Assembly (NCBI GenBank): GCA_037179515.1 | Contig: JAXCGZ010019327.1 | Location: 1 to 64,000 of the forward strand | DNA length: 64,000 nucleotides | Direction of reading: 5' to 3' | DNA from: Halocaridina rubra | Taxonomy: Eukaryota > Arthropoda > Malacostraca > Decapoda > Atyidae | Part shown: positions 62,705-64,000 of the stretch, piece by piece | Position numbering within the stretch: the stretch's first letter is position 1 | Layout: the number at the start of each line of letters is the position of its first letter | Made by a program: the position numbers and the translations under genes | Notes under the pieces: model-generated | What the model saw: only the letters and a program-made list of their open reading frames with translations | Databases searched by the model: none | What the model was told of the DNA's origin: nothing

Positions 62705-64000
62705 CTGCAGAGAAATACAGTGACTCTGCTTAATGATGCATACGGACAAGAGACAACATAAAAAGTAAGTAAACAAGAATAATTATCAAAATATTCATGC
62801 ATATACATTACAAGGATTAGTTTCATTAAGCAGAGTGCACAGTATTTAACCCTGCTCTATGATATACAATTAACAACCCAACACGAAGTAGAAAGCACTT
62901 ATAAAGAAATGGAAATGAGGTGATGATATCTTTTAAGCATTTCTGGTATGTACAAATTAAACACCTTAATAAATAAAAACTATATTCACAGCATACACAC
63001 AAAAAGTGTAATCCCCCATATGTTAGGGGGTGGCCAAGTCAAAGCATACAACAAGGTTTCAGATTTGAACTTTCCTACCAGAACTCCCCCATGTGAATTG
63101 ACTCCACAGCAGAAAAATATAAAGATGCTTCCCAATCCTTTTGACGTCCTCCCATACAAAAGATTATTTACTAAAGGTCACTTTGATCACCACAGTCTTA
63201 AATACACTTTAAATGCTAATTCAGTTTATCCTCTTTTAAATATATAAAAATATCAAAAAGTTTACTCAGTCAAAATAATGCTCTGAAAATCCCTCAAAAT
63301 AAAAATGGGATTACATGGTTACACAGACCAACTCAGAGATAAGAATAACATTCAAATCATACAGTGTGCCAAACTCTTATTCTATATCTATAGCAATACC
63401 AGAATGGTCGAGTTCAAGGTCTGGCAAAGTGATATGACAAAAGAATAGCCCTACTTAAGGCTTTATGAAAGCCAAAGTTTACAAACACCAAATCTTAAAT
63501 ATCTAATACTCATTTTAACATTAAAACACAATCTTGCCTACTATTATCAAAAAACCATGCTTGACACCATTAGCAAGAGGTTATAATAGGACTCCTTACT
63601 GAGATAATAGTTTCAATATAAAATACGCTACATGACGACGGATCATCACAGGGCAGGAACTCTTCATTTTTCCTAAATACTATTGTCTTCATAAAGAAAG
63701 TCAAGAGCTCATAAAGAATTGGGACCTGAAATTATTTCAGGTCCTAATTCTTTGGTTAGGTTAAGATTATTTTTTAAATTATTTACATTATTTAACATGT
63801 GTAAAGGCAGGTTCCAATGCTTTATGAGCTCTAAAAGTCACTCTCTGTTTTGGAAGGATCATTAGAGATTCCATCATGTACGAGTTTGAGAGAGCATTTG
63901 TCTAAAATCTCAAAATGTCAAAAGCTCTAATTTTTTAAAGAAAAATTGAAAATCGTATTAAGTGAAGAATGTACTCAGATGGAGAATTAAAATGCATAGA
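62705..64000. other. Upstream intron of the REXO1-like gene
   Basis: Follows the acceptor at 62704. AT-rich, no further exon recognised. Holds the palindrome at 63705. Confidence 0.5.
63705..63831. repeat. Two-level palindrome
   Basis: Outer arms GAGCTCATAAAGAATTGG (63705) and its complement at 63812-63831; inside the left part a tight hairpin aattgggacctgaaat / atttcaggtcctaatt (63715-63750). Non-coding. Confidence 0.7.

Overview
The window is animal nuclear DNA: spliced genes with GT-AG introns, long TA, TC and GA microsatellites, and many decayed non-LTR retrotransposons and Tigger-type DNA transposons. The jockey-like retrotransposon reading frames resemble those I associate with decapod crustaceans, and the many long (TA)n arrays fit a crab or shrimp genome. 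The taxon is an inference; no host gene seen here settles it.

Three conserved genes can be read. On the + strand, about 1.4-41.2 kb, lies NVL, the nuclear VCP-like AAA ATPase of 60S ribosome assembly. Sixteen exons join in frame; the extreme N-terminus lies upstream and is not seen. On the - strand, 45.0-52.6 kb, are the six 3' exons of TBL2, a WD-repeat protein of the ER membrane; its 5' exon or exons were not found. On the - strand, 61.1-62.7 kb, is the large last coding exon of a REXO1-family DEDDh RNA exonuclease, whose upstream part lies in or beyond the right edge. NVL and TBL2 converge tail to tail with about 3.7 kb between them.

The most notable point is inside NVL. The second AAA domain (D2) has all its catalytic motifs, but the first (D1) keeps only the Walker A P-loop. 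Its Walker B reads LIEKID instead of the usual hhhhDE, the sensor-1 Asn is Ser, and the double-arginine SRH segment is gone. The gene is otherwise intact, so this looks like a D1 pseudo-ATPase rather than a pseudogene. The same gene carries one GC-AG intron.

The introns are full of mobile DNA. Intron 5 (6.8-13.8 kb) holds several Tigger-like elements inserted at TA, one with a seven-unit internal minisatellite and itself nested in another element, plus a 273-bp tandem array of a tRNA-derived SINE and a 0.7-kb foldback. Intron 7 holds an RTE-like LINE. Intron 14 holds another LINE and a long jockey-like LINE. Intron 15 holds an RTE-like LINE, a hidden decayed RT fragment, a three-level nest of transposons and a MITE. 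A TBL2 intron holds a second copy of the intron-14 LINE. Between TBL2 and the exonuclease, two diverged copies of a Myb/SANT-like (RAP1-type) coding segment face each other as an inverted repeat.
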